A stretch of 64,000 nt of DNA from Castor canadensis (Eukaryota; Chordata; Mammalia; Rodentia; Castoridae). The position numbers were made by a program, and so were the translations under genes. Below are positions 44,517-56,012 of this stretch, one piece after another. Within the stretch, counting starts at the first letter, position 1. Each line of letters begins with the position of its first letter. The notes below the pieces were generated by a model. The model was not told where the DNA came from. It saw nothing but the letters and a program-made list of their open reading frames with translations, and searched no databases. The stretch covers positions 3,881,001-3,945,000 of the forward strand of contig NC_133400.1 of assembly GCF_047511655.1 (NCBI RefSeq), in the 5' to 3' direction.

Positions 44517-45395
44517 AGAGTCAGCACATGGGCTGATGGGCAAAGTGAAAGGCAAAGGTGTGAGTCACAGCATTCTGCATTCCAGGTTTCCTGACAGACA
44601 AAATGGTAAGAAGGAGCACTGCGTGACTCTTTCTAGCATCTTCCTTCCCCTTTTTGGTCCTCAAATGGGATCAGACCTCACTGCTGATGGTCAATGCCAC
44701 ACCATAGCTGAGTGCAGGAGCAGAGGTTGGACCAGTGCTGGCCAGGAGGCTGAGCTGGGAGTTGAGCCTGACTGCACATAGCACTTGCACTGGAAGGAAG
44801 GGCCGGGGCAGACCGGGCCTGTTGGTTTCCCAGACTCTGGGGCATTCTGAGGCTCTCCGGGGCCTGCCCTATGCAGCTGCATTGGTGCCCTGCCACATGC
44901 TCTTCTCACACACTCACCAGCTCTCAACCAGGCTTTCAGCGCGGCGGCTCTAACTCGAGCTCTTTAAAACTGCTTTCAAATGTGCCGCACTGCTGAGCAC
45001 AGTGACCTGTGGAGACCTGGTGACACAGGAACACAAATGCATGTTCCTGTCATGGCAACTGGAGGCAGAAGATACCCCACTGCCGTCAGCCACAATGGGT
45101 ACCACAGCTGTCAGTGCTTGGCTGGAGACAGGAGGATCTGCTAGTAATTCACACGCACATACAGAAAAATGACACTCTTTTGAATGGACAAAGCCTCCTA
45201 TTTTTCTCATCTAGTAAAGTTAAGGGTTTATTTGCCTTTGCCTCTATTTTAAAGGGCACTTTAACAAGATTTTTAACATATGTATATCACTGTCAAGAAA
45301 TTTAAAATGAAAGAAGCCAACAAAGACTTTGCTGGCCCTGACAGCATGCAATGGGCTGCAGGAGGCACTGTGGCAGTCCACAGCCTCAGCCTTAC

Positions 45396-45540
45396 CTTTG
45401 CTAATTTCCAAGTCCACAGGATAGTCGATGTTTTTGATCAGCTTCTGACAGCCGCCTGTCTTCTCATAGACGAATCGCTTCAGGTGCAGCACAAGGACAG
45501 GGGGCAGCTTTTCCAGAGTCACTCTCCGGCTGATCTCCAC
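45396..45540 (-). CDS. USP10: USP10 exon 12: '[12 protein letters not shown]' box
   Basis: The acceptor is 'tgtgtcccag|GTGGAG' and the donor 'TTAGCAAAG|gtaagg'. The 145 bp give 48 residues including '[19 protein letters not shown]', the conserved USP motif before the His box. Residues about 667-714, with a Glu codon split at the 3' end. Asp replaces Glu in 'KNIDYPVDL' compared with human as remembered. Confidence 0.97.
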
Positions 45541-45764
45541 CTGGGACACAAATACTAGCACTTGCTGTCCATCCAACTGAGCGGCACCCATCTCTCCACC
45601 TCCGCTCAAGGCTTCCTGAGCTGCAAAGCCCGACACAGCCGTCCTGTGCCCTGGCCAGTGCTGAGGTGGACCGCCTTGGGAAAGTGCATGTGGCTATAGA
45701 GGCAGCTGCAGAGGACCCTGGGTCCTGAAGTCCATCTCTGATAAATCAGCCTACGAATAAAAGC

Positions 45765-45970
45765 TAGTACTTGCAGCTGGCACTGGTGGACTCATGCCTG
45801 TAATCCTAGCTACTCAGGAGGCCGAAAATCAGGAGGATCACGGTTCAAAGCCAGCCTGAAAAAATAGTTCACAAGACTCTATCTCGAAAAACCCTTCACA
45901 AAAATAGGGCTGGTGGAGAGGCTCAGGTGTAGACCCTGAATTTAAGCCCAGCACCACAAAAAAAGAAAGA
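45765..45970 (+). repeat. Composite SINE, shortened tRNA half
   Basis: 'ggcactggtggactcatgcc', 'ggaggccgaaaatcaggagg', 'aaagccagcctgaaaaaata', 'gctggtggagaggctcaggt' and 'aagcccagcaccaca'. Confidence 0.85.
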
Positions 45971-46689
45971 AAGAAAAAGCTTGTATTTGAACTAGGGATG
46001 TGCTAACCTGCTTCTCCGTAACTTTCACAGTGTCAACCAACTGGTGTATGTTTCTTTAATCATGATCTGAATAACCCGAAAGCTGTCTGCCATCATCATG
46101 AGACTGCAGCCGTTAGGTTTATCAGTTTTAACATGCCCATGGAGCACTTTCACAGCTGTAATGAATGATGCTTTTAAGTAACACTAGGTTACTTTCTTAT
46201 CGTTAACAGGAAGCAACTGTAAACATCAACAGGACTCACGGTGCAATTCCCAAATGTGCACATGGCGGGCGTGCAGCCATCTGACCCATCCTCCTCCTGC
46301 CTTCGCTCCCTGGCCCTTCCGGGTCCAAGCTTGGTGCTTCCTTTTTGTTTCTCCCAAAAAATGCATCTTCAGTTTATTTGCCATTCCCCTTTGACACTTC
46401 CCAGTATTTATTTGGAGAATACTATTGGTAGAAATCTTTTTTCTTAAGAAAAGCAGAGCTGCAGAGGCTATAGCCACAGGAGGCTCAGTGCAGCCTATCA
46501 CGGCTTGCATTCACAGATCCCCAGTCCCTCCACATTAGCATTCCCCGAGACAAGACCTCAGGTGCACAGATGACCCGAATTTAGATACTGGTCTAAACAG
46601 AAGCGGTGAGCAAGGGCAGGTCTATCCCAGCAGTGCAGTGTGGCAGTGTGGAGACAGGTTTTCTGTGTCAGGACTGTTTTTTTCTTTTC

Positions 46690-46788
46690 TTTTCTTTTTT
46701 TGACGGGGGAGGATATTGGGGCTAGAACACAGGGCCTGATACTCATCAGGTAAGCAGCTCTGCCTCCTTAGCCACACCCCAGTCCTGC
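46690..46788 (-). repeat. ID-like SINE
   Basis: Plus text 'ggatattggggctagaacac', 'atactcatcaggtaagcagc' and 'tagccacaccccagtcctgc' is the reverse image of an ID element; a CT-rich run comes before it. Confidence 0.7.
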
Positions 46789-46879
46789 ATTAGGACATGT
46801 GTCACCACCATACACTGCCTGCTATTCAGGTGCTCTTTTGGTTTGTGTGCATGCGGCGGCAGGGGCGAGGGGGTATGGG

Positions 46880-46968
46880 GAATGGAGGGGGGTGCTGGGA
46901 GTCAAGCATGGGGCTATGCCCATGCTAGGTTAACTGCTCTATAATTGAACTACATCCCAACCCCAAAG
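46880..46968 (-). repeat. ID-like SINE
   Basis: Plus text 'ggtgctgggagtcaagcatg', 'tgcccatgctaggttaactg' and 'aattgaactacatcccaacc' is a reverse-oriented ID element. Confidence 0.75.
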
Positions 46969-47610
46969 ACTTGCTCACAAGACTACTATGAACTGCTCAG
47001 ACAGTGCCGTCCTACCTAGCCCACACCCTATGAACTCACTGCCACAGTCTGACACATGGAATAGAGACATTCTCTACTGAAGAGCCAAAGACAGGAAGAG
47101 CCGGGACAGAGGGAGAGCCAGGAACCAGAGACCTCTCACACAGAATAACACAAACCTCTTCCAACTGAGCCGTAACCTACTTACTCCTAACTCCTGAAAA
47201 CAGAAAGACTCAATAGCTCACCCTCCTCAGTTCAAACCAAAGAGCAACAGGAGTCTCAACAGTGACTTCCTGTCTCTGTAACCTTGGAGAGCTACGACAA
47301 ATGCAGAGCAGATGTGCTCAGAACCCCTTTCATGTCCTAAGTGACCTGAGAAAACTGTGCTGCACACCATGAATACAGACAAGCTATGGCCTCTGCTAGA
47401 CACAGCACTGACTCTGTGATGCCAGGACTAGACTGCTCAGGACCAACGACAACAGGTGGATCCTTTCCTGGAGTAACCTGTTTGTACCACTCCATCCTGG
47501 AAAGGTAGACATTTTCAGTCCAAAAAAAGCTAAGCAACAGAAGCGAGAGGCAGAATTGAAGTCCATTTCCCCTCATCCCGATCCCACACTCTTTCCTGTC
47601 GTGAACGTAC

Positions 47611-47776
47611 CTCCTGCCTGGTTTTGGTGGTGTAACCCTGCACAGACTCTCGGGCCACCAGGCTCTCCAGTGCATCCTGAACCGTGCGAATCTTGTCAGA
47701 CTGGATGTCCAGCTGCAGCGTGAAAAATGGCTGCAAAGTGGCAGATTCTTTTGAGCTTTGTTGGTAAACCACAGAC
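47611..47776 (-). CDS. USP10: USP10 exon 11
   Basis: The acceptor is 'aattttcag|GTCTGTG' and the donor 'GGCAGGAG|gtacgt'. The 166 bp complete an Arg codon and give 55 residues from '[18 protein letters not shown]' through '[20 protein letters not shown]' to 'GYTTKTRQE', about 612-666. These are the 'FxxLxLDI...DALE' strands and helix typical of USP finger/palm regions. Arg replaces a Lys of the human protein near the end. Confidence 0.97.
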
Positions 47777-48910
47777 CTGAAAATTGAAAAAGAAAAAACA
47801 AAAACTTAAGACACCACTACCGGCCACTTTCTCCTAAAATAAAACAAAAGAAGAGGAATAAAACAATGATACTTGATTCACCTTCAGAAGACCAGGTAAA
47901 ACCAAAAAGCCAAAACCATACAGAATTCAAAAATGACTCTGCTAACACCATCTCCCAAGCATTAGCAACTAAATTGCGCAGGTGATGCTGCCCAGCTCAG
48001 CACTTCACCTGCATACCACACCATTATTTAAATGCCCCGGGAGTAAGGGTGACCATCTTGCCATGACTTAAATTTCTGACATGCATTGTTTTTCTCAAAA
48101 TATCACAGTTTGTTCTAATGACAGAGGTAATCCCCAAAGTAAGCAGAGTTTTGTTTTTTTTTTTTAAAGTGGCACTTCCTCTACAAAACTGGCACAGATA
48201 AAGAAGGGTAGTGGGGACTGGATAATAAAAACCAAATACGCATTCCAGGAAGAAGGACCACCACCCTTCCCAGAAGGGCACCAACTGAACATTTTTTCTT
48301 GTTTCTTCATTTTTCTTTTTCTAAGTTTCCTGAGTGAAATTTTTATGTTTGGCCCACATCTCATTTATCCACAGGAAGGAAGCATTCCAGGAGTTCAACA
48401 AAGGTTTTCTGCAGTTGGAGTGACCTAGTTTATGAACGGAGTAAACCGGGTTGTGGACAGGTTCTCAGACTTCATGGCAGAAACCATGGAGAAGTGGCAG
48501 CGAGCTTTTCCTGCAGGTTTAAGAAACATGGCCACCATCCTCCTAGGCACAAGGGTTTCAAGGGTCAGCGGTCAGCGGGTTCCAGGGGAGAGTTGTGAGG
48601 ACCAGGAATGGAGGTAGTGAAGGAACCAAGGATGGTCCTCTTGGCTTAGAAGTCCGGGTGTCAGTTAAAAAAGGCAGATGCTCGTTTTGAAAGCACTTAA
48701 GTTTCGAGAAGACTGTCAACTGGTCAGAATACAGAACCCTGTTTACAGATGGCTAAAAAATTGTTGCTACGCTGTAGGAATTCCTTATCTTTACCTTTTT
48801 TCAAAAAAAGCAGCAACGGTCAGCTTCAACACAAATACCCCAGAGACCAGGGCCAGCGGCTATAACAGCCACGCAGGTTGAGCCAACAGTTTCTCCAGAT
48901 TGGATTCTGG

Positions 48911-51070
48911 TATTTTTTTTTTATAATTTTTATTTTTTTATTATTCATATGTGCATACAATGCTTGGGTCATTTCTTCCCCCGTCCCCACCCCCTCCCTT
49001 GCCACCTACTCCACCCCCCCCCACCCCTCAATACCCAGCAGAAACTATTTTGCTCTCATCTCTAATGTTGTTGAAGAGAGAGTATAAGCAGTAATAGGAA
49101 GGACAAAGGGTTTTTGCTGGTTTAGATAAGGATAGCTATACAGGGAGTTGACTCACATTAATTTCCTGTGAGTGTGTGTTACCTTCTAGGTTAATTCTTC
49201 TTGAACTAACCTTTTCTCTAGTTCCTGGTCCCCTTTTCCTATTGGCCTCAGTTGCTTTTAAGGTATCTGCTTTAGTTTCTCTGAGTTAAGGGCAACAAAT
49301 GCTAGCTAATTTTTTAGGTGTCTTACCTATACTCATATCTCCCTTGTGTGCTCTCACTTTTATCTTGTGATCAAAATTCAATCCCATTGTTACGTTTGCC
49401 CTTGATCTAATGTCCGCATATGAGGGAGAACACACAATTTTTGGTCTTTTGGGCCAGGCTAACCTCACTCAGAATGATGTTCTCCAATTCCATCCATTTA
49501 CCAGCGAATGATAACATTTTGTTCTTCTTCATGGCTGCATAAAATTCCATTGTGTATAGATACCACATTTTCTTGATCCATTCATCAGTAGTGGGGGTTG
49601 GCTGTTTCCGTAACTTGGCTATTGTGAATAGTGCTGCAATAAACATGGGTGTGCAGGTGCCTCTGGAGTAACCTGTGTCACAGTCTTTTAGGTATATCCC
49701 CAAGAGTGGTATTGCTGGATCAAATGGTAGATCAATGTTTAGCTTTTTAAGTAGCCTCCAAATTTTTTTCCGGAGCGGTTGTACTAGTTTACATTCCCAC
49801 CAGCAGTGTAAGAGGGTTCCTTTTTCTCCGCATCCTCACCAACACCTGTTGTTGGTGGTGTTGCTGATGATGGCTATTCTAACAGGGGTGAGGTGGAATG
49901 TTAGCGTGGTTTTAATTTGCATTTCCTTTATTGCTAGAGATGGTGAGCATTTTTTCATGTGTTTTTTGGCCATTTGAATTTCTTCTTTTGAGAAAGTTCT
50001 GTTTAGTTCACTTGCCCATTTCTTTATCGGTTCATTAGTTTTGGGAGAATTTAGTTTTTTAAGTTCCCTATATATTCTGGTTACCAGTCGTTTGTCTGAT
50101 GTGTAGCTGGCAACTATTTTCTCCCACTCTGTGGGTGTTCTCTTCAGTTTAGAGACCATTTCTTTTGATGAGCAGAAGCTTTTTAGTTTTATGAAGTCCC
50201 ATTTATCTAAGCTATCTATTAGTTGCTGTGCTGCTGGGGTTCCAGTGAGAAAGTTCTTACCTATACCTACTAACTCCAGAGTATTTCCTACTCTTTCCTG
50301 TATCAACTTTAGAGTTTGTGGTCTGTTATTAAGATCCTTGATCCATTTTGAGTTAATGTTGGTATAGGGTGATATACATGGATCTAGTTTCAGTTTTTTG
50401 CAGACTGCTAACCAGTTTTCCCAGCAGTTTTTGTTGAAGAGGTTGTCTTTTCTCCATCGTATATTTTTAGCACCTTTGTCAAAGACAAGTTGTTTATAGT
50501 TGTGTGACTTCATATCTGGATCCTCTATTCTGTTTTACTGGTCTTCATGTCTGTTTTTGTGCCAGTACCATGCTGTTTTTATTGCTATTGCTTTGTAATA
50601 TAGTTTGAAGTCAGGTATTGTGATACCTCCTGCATTGTTCTTTTGACTGAGTATTGCCTTGGCTATTCGTGGCCTCTTGTGTTTCCATATAAATTTCACG
50701 GTAGATTTTTCAATCTCTTTAATGAATGTCATTGGAATTTTGATGGGAATTGCATTAAACATGTAGATTGCTTTTGGGAGTATCGACATTTTTACTATGT
50801 TGATTCTACCAATCCATGAGCATGGGAGATCTCTCCACTTTCTATAGTCTTCCTCAATCTCTTTCTTCCGAAGTTTATAGTTTTCCTTGTAGAGGTCATT
50901 CACATCCTTTGTTAGGTTTACACCTAGGTATTTGATTTTTTTTTGAGGCTATTGTAAATGGAATTGTTTTCATATATTCTTTCTCAGTTTGTTCATTATT
51001 AGTGTATAGAAATGCTAATGATTTTTCTATGTTGATTTTATATTCTGGCATTTTCCATTGGTTATTCTTA
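48911..51070 (-). mobile_element. 5'-truncated LINE-1 (2.2 kb) in a USP10 intron, sense to the gene
   Basis: The reverse transcriptase-to-C-terminal part of ORF2 is on the minus strand: '[16 protein letters not shown]', '[20 protein letters not shown]', '[17 protein letters not shown]', '[20 protein letters not shown]', 'MFIAALFTIAKL' and 'DEWIKKMWYLYTMEFYAA'. It is broken by a homopolymer frameshift near 50,940, an in-frame TAA at about 50,532 and a CGA-to-TGA type stop near 49,840. The 3' UTR ends in a T-rich run on the plus strand at 48,911-48,940. The catalytic upstream part of reverse transcriptase, the endonuclease and ORF1 are missing. Its fairly long open pieces suggest a younger age than other L1s here. 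Confidence 0.95.
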
Positions 51071-51404
51071 GCCACATTTGGGACCTCTGGGTACCTCATC
51101 TCGGGGGGGTGAGGGTTCTCACTGCCTGCACCACCCTGCAAGCATGCTCTCATGGTCCCACACCAGGCTGCGGGGCTGGGTCATAGAGGGCGAAGTTGCC
51201 CCTCACTGCCCCTTGCCAACACAGCCCATCCCAAGGACAGGACTGCCAAGACACGTCACAGTGGCAGAAGGGTGAGCCGTTCCCCAGACCATATGGCTTG
51301 GATCTAGCTAGCAGCAGTGTGGCAGTACTCCCCTCATCCTTCTCTTTTGAGCACATGTGGCTTTCTTGTCTAAACTCCTCCAATCCATCCACAACCATCA
51401 CCAA

Positions 51405-51900
51405 GACATGGAACAACATGGAGAAAGACATATAGAAACTCGGTGCGCACATACAATGGAGTATTACTCTGCCTCTAAAAAATCTCAGCATTGGCCACAG
51501 CATGGCCATTTACTGAGTGAAATAGTCTAAACACAGAAAAACACTGTGCTTCATGCTATTTATGAAATCTTTTTAAAAAAAAGTCAAATACAGGGAGACA
51601 GAGAAGAAAGCAATGCTAACCAGGGGCAAGGTGTGGGGAAGGAAATGGGAGCTGCATAGGCAGCAGAAGCACACGGTGAACAGGTGTAGAGCCCTGACTT
51701 TAGTAATGGTGCACTGAACCCAGAGTCTCGCTTAATGAGTAGATGAAAGCTGCTCTTGCACAAGAAGCGCGTGACTGTGCGAGATGAGGAATGCATGTGC
51801 TCGCTTGCTTCTCTATGTGACCATTATACTAACTGTACTTCCTAACGTGCTGTGGACTTCAAATACATACAATAAAACTTACCAAGATAACTAAACAAAC
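51405..51900 (+). mobile_element. Old LINE-1 3' end fragment
   Basis: 'catacaatggagtattactc', 'gagtgaaatagtctaaacac', 'ttcatgctatttatgaaatc' and the final 'ggacttcaaatacatacaat' follow an old L1 3' region on the plus strand. Confidence 0.65.
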
Positions 51901-52175
51901 ACAATGTCCCAGCCAGGCGCATTCATTCCTCTTAGCAAAGCTTAGCTGGCTTGCCGTGGAGTACTGAGGCACACAGAGCCTGGGGACAATGCCCTGCAGA
52001 GGTGCTCAGGAGCAGAGGGAGCGCACGGATACCCCTGGAAGGGCAAGCACAGGGCAGGGCAGGCAGGGCGTGCCAAGGCATACCAGTCTGCAAAAAGTGT
52101 CTGGACAGAGCACACACCTCCTGCTTTAGCAGTCAGGGGAGCCCAAAGGCAGAATTATTCCAGAAAACCACAAAC

Positions 52176-52353
52176 CTGATATGTCCACCAAAAATGCCAG
52201 TGATCGGCGTCTGGACGAAGTCCGCCTGGCGGGTGACAGAGGTCTTGTTCCTGGGACCCACCTGCTCCCACTCATCCTCACTTCCTTCGCCTTGTTCTTC
52301 CTGCTCCTCGTCGTTCACCGAGTGGCTTCTGGGCCCGTTGGAAATTGAAAGTT
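52176..52353 (-). CDS. USP10: USP10 exon 10: acidic insert and Zn-finger-side strands
   Basis: The acceptor is 'ttttcag|AACTTT' and the donor 'CATATCAG|gtttgt'. The 178 bp give 58 residues with a strongly acidic run ('[18 protein letters not shown]') and then '[11 protein letters not shown]', about 553-610. The acidic stretch is a known USP10 feature and is probably a flexible loop. This is the most changed exon: relative to human as remembered, the segment before the acidic run differs at several positions (here '[14 protein letters not shown]'). The next intron holds the 2.2-kb L1. Confidence 0.97.
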
Positions 52354-52552
52354 CTGAAAAGAAGAGGATCTGCTATTCACAAGAACAGCAAAAAATAAAA
52401 ACAGCCAAGCTTCTCCATGAACCACTTCCACAGCTCTGCCAACCATACTTTTAAAATAAAATTTGCACGTGTTCTACAGCAACCAGTTGCAACAAACTCA
52501 GCTTCATCGGATACTCATTTGCATTAACTTGCAATAAAAGGTATTCTTTGGG

Positions 52553-52690
52553 AAAGCTGGGCATGGTGGTGCCCACCTGTAATCCCAGCACCTGGGGAGG
52601 CTGAAGCAGAAGGACCTAGAGCCCCAGCTGGCCTGAGCTACACAGCAAGCCCCTGTCTGACACCTCCTCACTCCCACCCCCCCCCCCAAA
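52553..52690 (+). repeat. B1-like SINE
   Basis: 'agctgggcatggtggtgccc', 'gtaatcccagcacctgggga' and 'tggcctgagctacacagcaa'; it ends in a C run and A's. Confidence 0.85.
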
Positions 52691-52737
52691 AATCATTCCT
52701 GGAACCCCTGGAGCAATTTGAAGGTGCTCTGGAAAGA

Positions 52738-52825
52738 TGTGGCTGGGGGGTGGGAGCGCTCATTGATAGAGCGATACCTAGCATACATGAGATCCTGGGT
52801 TTGATCACAGACAGTGGGGGAAAAG
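52738..52825 (+). repeat. ID-like SINE, diverged
   Basis: 'gctcattgatagagcgatac', 'ctagcatacatgagatcctg' and 'ggtttgatcacagacagtgg'. Confidence 0.7.
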
Positions 52826-53052
52826 AAAAAAAGCAGAAGGAAAAGAGGGGCTCTGGAGAAACCTAAGCTTAGGTAATATGACAGTCGTGGGCATGTGAAA
52901 GGCAGCGTGAAGGCCATGAGTGAATGAGCGATCCCTGTCTCTAAGGAACGATGACTGTGGGAAGGAGGGGCAAGTCCACGGAGCACACACTGATGGAAGG
53001 AGGACCCAGGGAACCCAGTCCCACCGGTGGAGGCCAGCAGCCCTTGACCTAC

Positions 53053-53152
53053 TTTCGTTGTCTGGGGAGAGGAGCTTCTTTAGGTTCAGCATCTCCTCAT
53101 GAAGTCCGTTGAGGATGAAACCTAGGTACTCCTCGGCATCTTCCTGTCGGCC
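53053..53152 (-). CDS. USP10: USP10 exon 9: '[10 protein letters not shown]' QQD-type box
   Basis: The acceptor is 'ctcctcag|GGCCGA' and the donor 'AACGAAA|gtaggt'. The 100 bp give 33 residues, '[20 protein letters not shown]' up to 'LLSPDNE', plus one base of a Lys codon. 'QEDAEEYL' is the USP family box that packs against the catalytic centre (QQDAxEF in most family members). Residues about 519-551. Confidence 0.97.
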
Positions 53153-53479
53153 CTGAGGAGTCACACACGACCGCGTTAATTTTAGTCACTGCTGTCCAGA
53201 CTGCAGGAGCCACAGCTCCCACATGTTAACTACACCTCTGCTGAAATTCTTAAGACTGCATGTTATAGGAGTTACAAAAATAGAAGTTTTTCTTTCAATA
53301 GTTGAGATCCTAGGGCACTACAGAGGATGGGAGAAAAAGATTACTTATTCTCAAGAAATAATGACGACTTTTATTTTCTTATGTATGCTGTGCTGGATTT
53401 TTCCAAACAAAAAAAAAAAAAGAAGGGGGAAGAAGACGTGGAGGAAGAAGGGAAGAGTGAGATTATTTAAAACTTGGTT

Positions 53480-53690
53480 TCAACCAGGCATGTTGTCACA
53501 CGCCTATAATCCCAGCTGCTCTACCAGCAGAGGTAGAAGAATCAAAGTCTGAAGCTGGCCTCAGCAAAAGTGAGATCCTATGTGAAAAGCAAACTAAGAA
53601 AACAAAAAGACTGGGGCATGGCTCAAGATGGTACAGCGCAGGCCCTGCCTGGAGTCAATCCCCAATACTGCCAAAAGAAAAAGGTTGCTT
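53480..53690 (+). repeat. Composite SINE, diverged
   Basis: 'accaggcatgttgtcacacg', 'taatcccagctgctctacca', 'aagctggcctcagcaaaagt', 'tggggcatggctcaagatgg' and 'gagtcaatccccaatactgc'. A short reverse-oriented tRNA-like piece follows at 53,706-53,735. Confidence 0.75.
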
Positions 53691-53794
53691 TTTGTTTTTT
53701 AAAACAGTACTGGGGTTTGAACTCAGGACTTTATGTTTGAATTCAATCCCCAGTACTGCTACCCACCAAAAAGAAAGAGCAAAGGAAAAGGAAA

Positions 53795-54075
53795 GGTTGC
53801 TGGGTACGGTGGCTCATGCCTATAATCTCAGCTACATGGGAAGCAGGACTGCAGTTTGCAGCCAGTCCAGGCAAAAATATCAGTGCGACTGTATCTGAAA
53901 GAATAAGCTAAACATGTGGTGCACAACTGTAATCCCAGCTACATGGCAGACAGGTAAGAGGATCACAGCCCAACCAGGCAAAAACATGAGAAATTATCTG
54001 AAAAACAACTAAAGCAGAAAGCTTTAGTGGTAGAGTACCTGCTTAGCTGAATCCAAACTCAGTACCATCAAACAA
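53795..54075 (+). repeat. Three-part composite SINE, diverged
   Basis: B1-like unit ('ggttgctgggtacggtggct', 'tttgcagccagtccaggcaa'), second B1-like unit ('atgtggtgcacaactgtaat', 'cacagcccaaccaggcaaaa'), and a tRNA-like end ('agtggtagagtacctgctta'). Confidence 0.65.
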
Positions 54076-54079
54076 GAAG

Positions 54080-54765
54080 TGGGGTGGCACGGAGTTCATA
54101 CAACAGACTGGGGCTGCTCTCCCAGGAAAGGCCCACAAGCCAGCTTGGCCCTGGGCTGGCTGGGATTTGGGAAACTTGGATGTCAGAAAGATTTCCATCA
54201 GTCAAGAACTGATAAGGGCCTGTGCCTAGACTCTGCAAGCAAAATAGTTTATGCTGAAGACCTGGGCATTCAGGATTTCAGCTGGAGCTCCCATGGAAGC
54301 CCTGGTGCTGGAGGCTCGAGTGTGCTGTGCCGCAGCCCTGGGGTTAAGAATCAGCATGTTTTCCCTGGACTGTCTTGTCCCTTTCCTGAGCTTGTTCTGG
54401 ATCCTTCTGCCACCATGACCCAAGCACACCAAACCTGAGGCTGCTCTTGGGGGCCTCAGCCCCCTCAATGCTAATGTAACTTCAGAACAAGTCCTGAGAG
54501 TGATCCTCGAGGGGCTGGGCTGCAGGAAGGCCTCCCTGGACGGCCTGTCCCTGCCTCCACTGCAGCGGGGGCCCTCCAGGCCCTCAGCGCCTGCACACCA
54601 CCTGCCTTTACTGATCTGTTGGCTTGGTTATGAGTCTAAGTCTCACATTGGACAGTGAGTTTTTGAGGGCAGACAGCACAGACTTCACTGCCTTTCTGCA
54701 TCCTAGTGCTCTGCAAACCTGAGTCAACACCAAAGCTGTATTACAGGCATTTAAAAAGGTCAGAA
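54080..54765. other. USP10 intron 8, unassigned part
   Basis: Positions 54,210-54,470 ('tgggcattcaggatttcagc', 'tctggatccttctgccacca') may be a decayed LTR. Nothing certain. Confidence 0.35.
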
Positions 54766-54769
54766 ATCA

Positions 54770-54842
54770 AGCTGGAGGCGCGGCTCAAAGAGTAGAGCAC
54801 CTGCTTAGCAAGGGTGAAGACAGGTTCAAACCCCAGTATCTC
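54770..54842 (+). repeat. tRNA/ID-like SINE
   Basis: 'agctggaggcgcggctcaaa', 'gcacctgcttagcaagggtg' and 'aggttcaaaccccagtatct'. Confidence 0.82.
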
Positions 54843-54954
54843 TGAATTGCTGCCACCCGACATGGACAGCAGGACACTCACCCCTCTTCAAAGCACTGCA
54901 GCTGCAATATGACTTTACTTAGTTTATTTTAGGGTGGGTTTGAACACTATTGTT

Positions 54955-55082
54955 GTTTTAGTCTTGGTTTTTTGAAACAGGGTTTCACTGTGTAGACCAG
55001 GCTGGCCTTGAAGTCTTGATCCTCCTGCCTCCACCTCCCCTGTGCTAGCATTACAGGTGTGTGCCACAACACCAGGAGAACT
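54955..55082 (-). repeat. B1-like SINE
   Basis: Plus text 'gaaacagggtttcactgtgt', 'agaccaggctggccttgaag' and 'gtgctagcattacaggtgtg' is the reverse complement of a B1 SINE. Confidence 0.88.
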
Positions 55083-55394
55083 TTACTTAGTTGAAATAGC
55101 ATTTTCTTGACTTTTTCTTGTCTGATTAAGTCTCCCTCAGTATCACTTCAACTGCTGTACTGATTCACTACAAATGCAGGCAAGGACAAGGAAATTCCAG
55201 TCAGCTGTGCTGAGGGTGCCCCGGGTCACTTGCTCCCTTGGCCTCATGGCTGCAGCAACAAGTATGAGAAACACCGAGGTAAGAGCCAAGGACGCTGAAT
55301 AGCTACCACAGCCCAGACATGAAGAAGACAGAGGCCCCAGGAATTTCATCACCATGCCAACTCCAGGACCCAAAAGCAGTGCAGTGCACGACCT

Positions 55395-55525
55395 TGAAAG
55401 CCAGGCTCTGCCACTGGGTAGCCACGTGACCTCCCTTTCTCAGCGGTGACGGGGACAATGGTTCTACGTTACTCCCAGGGGTAGCTAAGGTAGCTAAGGT
55501 GGCAAAGCTCAGTGCGCAGAGCAGT
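55395..55525 (+). repeat. MIR SINE fragment
   Basis: 'ctctgccactgggtagccac', 'gtgacctccctttctcagcg' and 'gggacaatggttctacgtta' follow MIR 5' to 3'. Confidence 0.65.
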
Positions 55526-55737
55526 GCTAGGAGCACTGCGGAAGCTCTATTAGCCAGGTCTAAGGGGACAACAGTCACACTCTTGAAATTCATCCAAACA
55601 GCTTGACCCCAACATAAAGCCGGGTCTCATCCTGAACACACAAATCCCAGTGCTGGAGAAAGAGGCAGGTGCCAGGTCAGCAGCAACTGCCAACACAAAG
55701 GCAACATTCTCCCCAGGCTACACAGAGCGCTCCACAC

Positions 55738-55841
55738 CTTTTCAGACAGGCTGGACTTGATAACCGTCAGCAGTCTATAGATGTACGTGGGCTCAAAGGC
55801 AGCTCCCGGCCGGATATCCCTCACAACTTTGTCCCCGAGAG
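55738..55841 (-). CDS. USP10: USP10 exon 8
   Basis: The acceptor is 'ctcttgcag|CTCTCGG' and the donor 'GAAAAG|gtgtgg'. The 104 bp give 34 residues from '[11 protein letters not shown]' to '[14 protein letters not shown]', about 485-518. Compared with the human protein as I remember it, there is Val for Ile in 'DKVVRD' and Ile for Asn in 'TVIKSS'; the rest is the same. The donor 'gtgtgg' is a weak match to consensus. Confidence 0.96.
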
Positions 55842-55906
55842 CTGCAAGAGAACAGGACACAGCTTTGTGTAACTAAAAGGATGTAGCTAAGGATGGACAG
55901 CAGTCA

Positions 55907-55931
55907 CCCCTCACCCCTCACCCCTCACCCC
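55907..55931 (-). promoter_or_regulatory. USP10: Perfect G-quadruplex motif in the 171-bp USP10 intron
   Basis: On the minus (sense) strand there are four runs of exactly four G separated by three identical TGA loops, i.e. (GGGGTGA) repeated. The motif starts about 81 nt after the exon 7 donor and ends about 65 nt before exon 8. Intronic G runs commonly act as splicing enhancers in short introns; a role here is inference. Confidence 0.7.
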
Positions 55932-56012
55932 GACCAGGCTGGAGACTGAGGACAGCACAGGCATAGTCACCTGTATTTAAAGACACCTCTCTGACTTCCC
56001 AGTATGACTCAC

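Noticed and set aside
49836..50513. 225-codon minus-strand open frame as a host gene
   Set aside because: Its sequence is the LINE-1 ORF2 C-terminal region, so it belongs to the mobile element.
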